DNA of 64,000 nucleotides, taken from positions 184,018 to 248,017 of the forward strand of contig JAGFNQ010004756.1 in the NCBI GenBank assembly GCA_024364735.1, read 5' to 3'. The notes below the pieces were generated by a model that ran no database searches, was not told where the DNA came from, and saw only the letters and a program-made list of their open reading frames with translations. Origin of the DNA: Boesenbergia rotunda (Eukaryota; Streptophyta; Magnoliopsida; Zingiberales; Zingiberaceae). Positions 59,829 through 64,000 of the stretch are shown here, piece after piece. Every line of letters starts with the position of its first letter. Positions within the stretch are counted from its first letter, which is position 1. A program made the position numbers and the translations under genes.

Positions 59829-61122
59829 ATGCAACATTCGGGAAAACGGTAACGACTTGTATGGTTTATTTTTCACATTTAGTTCATGAGTTGTGACTAA
59901 CTTGTCTCATTTTGTATGTTTTTCCTTGTTTTCCTTCCTTATGGGGTCATTTTTGGTACATGCATGGGTATTTTACATTTTAGAGTTGCACAAAAGAGGA
60001 GAATGGGTGAGGGGTCATCTCAACAAGGTCATGTAGATCCTGAGGCACCTCGGTTCCATTCCGAAGATTGCCGAAGAAAGTTTACAAGCACTGACTTTGT
60101 AGTAATGAATTGTCGGTATCTTAACCGGATGTATTTCCAAGAGAATGCCCCCACATTATAGAGATAATCACCTACTTTGGGCTAGAGCAGATGATCTATT
60201 ATCAACACTATGTCAATGTTGACATGTGCAAAGAGTTCTACGCCAATCTTACATGCATTAGTCCTGATGACGGGACTTATGAGTCTTTGGTAGCGGGTGT
60301 TACCATTCCCTTTTCACCAGCAGAGTTAGGAGAGTTTTTAGGATGTAGGGAGTCCAATAGTGCATTTACTTGTTTTCCAAAGGCATCGAGCCTTTCACAT
60401 TCCCTAATGTTACTATTGATCAAATCCACCAGTATTATTTTGAAAGACATAAACCTCCTCTAGAGCGTATTTTTGAGGCTAAGCGCATGAGTCTAGGTAG
60501 CAACGTTTTGTATAAAGTTGTTTTAGATTGCATCTTACCGATTGTCACCAAGGGGCGGTCGAAGATTCGACTTCCCCACTTGGTGATGATGTACGCCCTG
60601 GAGAGAAGGTTAGACATTAACATTACATTGCATATTTTTACATCCATTGTCCATTTCTCCCATGGTGTAAATAGGAAACTCTACATGCCCTTTTGCCACA
60701 TTTTGATCGAGTTTTTCAAATCCAAAGGGATCATCACCACTAGGGGTCAAAAGCATACTTTGTCCAAAGATTATGACAAGATTGGCTCTAGGCAGCTCTC
60801 CCTGGCAGGGATTGAGTGTCGACAGGGGGTGATGGCCTAGAGACAGTGTTCTGATTCCTCCAGTTCTGTTGAGGAGGCTGCGCCTACTGCTGCTACTGGG
60901 GTGACACAAGAGGAGTTCTCTCTACTATGGGCAGACGTTCATGGATTGAGGGAGGACTTCCACACATTTCAGCAGCACCAGGCTGGTATTGATGGGGCGA
61001 TTCACGACCTCACAGAGCAGTTCCAGGGGTTCCAGCAGCGGCAGAATGAGATGTATGCGATGATGCAGAGCTGGAACCTGATGTATCAGGCCCCTCCTCC
61101 TCCTCCAGGTGATAACATGTGA
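59829..61122 (+). pseudogene. C4 second gene: plant-transposon-protein-like, two exons
   Basis: Exon 1 is 20 nt (59829-59848, MQHSGK plus part of Arg), the intron 59849-59983, and exon 2 begins at 59984 with the basic VAQKRRMGEGSSQQG. The core shares ordered blocks with the B gene: YLNR, CKEFYANL, VTIPFSPAELGEFLGC, LYKVVLDCILPIVTKG, MMYALERRLDINITLHIF, CHIL and SLAGIE, followed by an acidic linker and a Gln-rich coiled coil. A stop at 60158-60160, two frame changes (about 60160-60230 and 60370-60400) and a TAG at 60838-60840 disable it. The family resemblance is to putative plant transposon proteins; function unknown. Confidence 0.7.
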
Positions 61123-61740
61123 TTCAACTGATTTGATGATGAGGGTGTTGAGAGTGAACTTAGATCGAGCTTATTTTATTTATCTCTCAAACACGTATTT
61201 TGGCATTGTAATATTTGATAACTTCGGGGTTATGACCCTTGTGACACTTGTTTTTATGCCTTATGGTTTATATAAAACTTTCAATCTATGCTTTGGTGTT
61301 ATTTATATGAGTTTTCAATTCATGGCTTGATATTGCTTGTATTAAATGATATGATCTTGCTATTATGGACATAAGTAAATTTTGATATATATATATGTCT
61401 TTAGTTAAGGGATGAGAAGGGGAGGTTTATCATGTACTTTATCTTGAGGATATATATAAAGAAAATGGGAGATATGAAAACAATTTTATGTTTGAAATGA
61501 TATAGGACAAAACACATAGAATCAAATGTAGGCTTGAGAGTTGATACAAAATGATACATTTTCAAAGAATTGAAGTTTGTGTCAAAAGTCAAGCATATTT
61601 GATATTTTTCACGAAACTATATTTTTCTAAGGTAAAATATACATTAACAAATATGCTTGCAAAATTTTAAATTTTTCAAAATTTTATGAAATTTTCTAAG
61701 AGTTTCTGAATTTGGGCTGAGAAATTCAGAGTTGTAGTGT

Positions 61741-61840
61741 ATCAGTCGACTGCCCCTGGGACAGTCGACTGATCTTTCTGTGGATTTACGAAATGAAGGC
61801 ACCAGTCGACTGATACTGGATCAGTCGACTGATCCTTCTG
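61741..61840 (+). repeat. Third CAGTCGACTG cluster of C4
   Basis: Four copies near the 3' end of the internal region, each followed by CCCC or ATC. The equivalent cluster in A is at 427-460 and in C2 at 12758-12790. Confidence 0.85.
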
Positions 61841-62123
61841 GTTGGTAATTTTTGAGGATTTTTCAGAAATAGTTTGGGTTCTTTTTGACACTAGGGTTAG
61901 GATTGCTTGGGGCAATCTTTTTGATGATATCAAAGGGGGAGAACTTGTGGTGTTAAGTTAGGTTTGACTTAACTTGGTATTGTGGAAAAATTGAAAATTA
62001 TGTGGAGGGCATAGGTTAAGGGGGAGGTTGCCTCTTGTTTTTGCTATGTCTTTAATTTTCAATTGTTATTGTTGTTGTTTTACCTAACTTAAACATATTG
62101 CCACACATCAAAAAGGGAGAGAT

Positions 62124-62946
62124 TGTTGCAGCAATCAGCCCAAGTATGATCTGGAGGATCATGAGTTTTGATGTGTGTGTGTCAATATGATTAAGTTTGG
62201 GTATTATTGTGATCTAATATATGTATGTGAGTGTGCAGGTTTGCAGGATACACATAGACTTGGTTGGACGGCTTTAGATACGGTGAAGGGTGGCATGGAG
62301 GCAAGCCGTGGGCTTGTGTGCGCATCCGAGGGACCATGTATAAAGGAGGGACGATGAGCCGAGAGAAACATACTTCGAGGTGTACGTGAAGGATGACATG
62401 AAGGCAAGCCGAGAGCTTGTGTGTGCATCTAAGGGATGAGGGCCAAAGTCGAAGAAGGCTTGAAGGGAACATATCGAGGTTGCTAGAGCGGGAACGATGA
62501 GCCGAGGGACGCGGACTTCGAGACATGCGTGAAGGATGACATGGAGGCAAGCCGAAGATTTATGTGCGCATCTGAAGGACGGGAGCCGAAGACGAAGAGG
62601 GCGCGAAGGCGACAGATCGAGGCTGCTGGATGAAGAGTCAACCAGGTTGTGAGGGTACGAGTACTGAGTGAAATGTACTCGGGAAATCCTAGGGTTCGAG
62701 TGCTGAGAGAAGTGTACTCGGGGAAGGAAAACCTTAGATGTAAGGGTGGACCAGTCGACTGGTCTCAGGGCAGTCGACCGATAAAGTCCACAGAAAAATC
62801 AGTCGACTGCCCATGGACCAGTCGACTGATGGCACTTGGAGATTCGAATGTTAGGCTGTAACGGTCGAGTCTAAGTGGGACCAGTCGACTGGTAATGAAT
62901 CAGTCGACTGGTAGTGGTCTTTTCAGCCTCGAGCTCTATTTAAGGG
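62124..62946 (+). repeat. C4 3' LTR, truncated by C5
   Basis: It starts TGTTGCAGCAATC after the polypurine tract and matches 56125-56985. It stops at TTTAAGGG, in the TATA-like box, where C5 begins. The remainder must lie beyond the right edge. Confidence 0.9.
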
Positions 62947-64000
62947 TGTTGGGGCAATCGACCCAAGGATGATCAGGAAGATCATGTTTTGATGTGTGTG
63001 TGTCAATATGCTTAAGGTCAGGGTGTTATCTTGTTATTTGATATGTGTGATTGAGTTTGCTGGACTTGGAGAATTACACATAGAGGACTTATCCAAGGGA
63101 CGAGAGCCGAGGGAAGAGAACTCTAAGGGCAAGCCGGGAAGTGAACTTCAAAGGGCACACGTGAAGGGTGGCATGGAGGCAAGCCGAGGGCTTGCGTACG
63201 CATTCGAGGGATGATAGCCGGTGGAAGAGGACTTCAATGGGCAAGCCAAGGGAGTATACTTGAAGGCACACGTGAAGGAGGGTCGTTGAAATGAGGAAGA
63301 GTGCTTGTATAAGTTGGGCAGTCGACTGGGGTAAAATCAGTCGATTGCCTAAACTTCCCGAGACATCAGTCGACTGGTAACCCCTAAAACTAGCCGTTAG
63401 AGTTAGTCGTTGGCTAGCAATTAAGGCTGGATCAGTCGACTACCCCAGGGGCAGTCGACTGGTATCGGGCTGGATGACTTATGGAGTTGTCCTTTACCCT
63501 ATTTAAAGGGTGACTTTTTGTCACGTCAAAGGTACGGTTCTAGGGGGTACCTTTGTGCTGTTAGTGCTAAAATTCTCCTGCTCTTCCTCTCATTCTCAAT
63601 TCCATCTTGTAAGAGGAAAAGGACAACCTTGTAAAGCTTTTCTCCACCTTGAAGGAGGCTTTTCATAGTGGAGATAGTGCGCTCGTGTGGATCCTTGGAT
63701 TAGTCACCTCTCTGAGGTGGATACCAAGTAAACGAAGGTTTTAGCATTGATCTTATTGTTTTCATTGTTTTTCTTGTGTTTTGCTAACCTTCTTGTAGAG
63801 AAAATCGAAAGTTTCTATTCACCCCCTCTAGAAGGCGCCACGATCTAACAAGTGGTATCAGAGCTGATTCGCTTCGGGAGAACTCACTGTCGACCGGAGC
63901 ATTCAAGAATGGCATTCAAGAGGGTTATAGCACCGCAAGGCCACCGTTCTTCGTCGGAAATGACTTCGCCTATTGGAAAGGTAGGATGAAGTATTACTTA
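62947..64000 (+). mobile_element. Element C5: 5' LTR and start of another LTR element
   Basis: The 5' LTR 62947-63850 (904 bp, TGTTGGGGCAATC to GATCTAACA) is followed by the primer site TGGTATCAGAGC (63853-63864) and the first codons of a gag. Its LTR is closest to the solo LTR at 16199-17150. A TATA-like CTATTTAAAGG box lies at about 63500, after the palindromes. The element continues past the window. Confidence 0.88.
63909..64000 (+). pseudogene. C5 gag, N-terminal fragment
   Basis: An ATG at 63909 and the coding pattern GYSTARPPFFVGNDFAYWKG are in different frames, one base out of register. The start is therefore either frameshifted or elsewhere. The pattern is that of the B and D gags, not of the A/C2/C4 type, although the LTR is of the C family. 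The window ends inside it. Confidence 0.6.

Larger units (their letters stand above)
56125..62946 (+). mobile_element. Element C4: non-autonomous LTR element with gag plus a second gene
   Basis: The order is 5' LTR (56125-57343), primer site (57346-57357), gag (57407-59035), palindrome cluster and second gene (59480-61122), third palindrome cluster (61741-61840), polypurine tract (about 62109-62123) and 3' LTR (62124-62946, cut short by C5). Pol domains are absent. The LTR ends are TGTTGGGGCAATC and ATCCTAACA. The stretch 61123-62123 is AT-rich with no gene. Confidence 0.88.

Overview
This is plant nuclear DNA. It holds spliced and single-exon genes of plant families in a sea of nested LTR retrotransposons and TIR elements. 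The very GC-rich, intron-poor coding regions of the two genes at 20.9-26.3 kb suggest a monocot with a large repeat-rich genome, but the species cannot be fixed from the sequence.

Three ordinary host genes are supported. A vacuolar-type amino acid transporter (AVT1/AAAP family, 20946-22351, +) and a plastid-type class I phospholipase A1 lipase (24934-26277, +) lie about 2.6 kb apart. A cystinosin homologue of eight exons (49565-54785, -) lies in the right half. A fourth gene, tRNA-specific adenosine deaminase TAD1/ADAT1 (nine exons, 40542-44278, +), lies wholly inside a 4,955-bp CACTA transposon (40013-44967) that has matching termini and an ACT/ACT target duplication. Its splice sites, reading frame and deaminase motifs look intact, but no in-frame ATG is visible.

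Layout: 1-11508 is a minus-strand gag-only LTR element (A), split by a plus-strand element B (about 2815-9742). 11509-16083 is a second minus-strand element (C2) whose 3' LTR was hit by A. 16199-17150 is a clean solo LTR with AAGAG duplications, and 17160-17758 is another LTR. 17759-20220 is a decayed Ty3/gypsy end with degenerate tandem repeats. 20221-29740 holds the first two genes, a foldback cluster seated in (TA)n tracts (23.4-24.4 kb), AT-rich DNA and a repeat with an acidic ORF. 30013-39878 is element D (minus strand, gag only), itself carrying an inserted probable LTR. 40006-46310 is a foldback element interrupted by the CACTA element. 46783-54785 holds a second inverted copy of the 28.8-kb repeat and then cystinosin. 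56125-62946 is element C4 (+), whose 3' LTR was invaded by C5 (62947 to the window end).

The most interesting theme is in the non-autonomous elements. B and C4 have gag but no protease, integrase, reverse transcriptase or RNase H. Where pol should be, each carries a homologous second gene with a 20-nt first exon, a phase-2 intron and a domain resembling the 'putative plant transposon protein' family. In each family, copies of a family-specific palindrome (GGGCGCCC in B, CAGTCGACTG in C) stand immediately upstream of a TATA-like box, both in the LTR and again before this second gene. D uses a third palindrome in the same way in its LTR but has no second gene.
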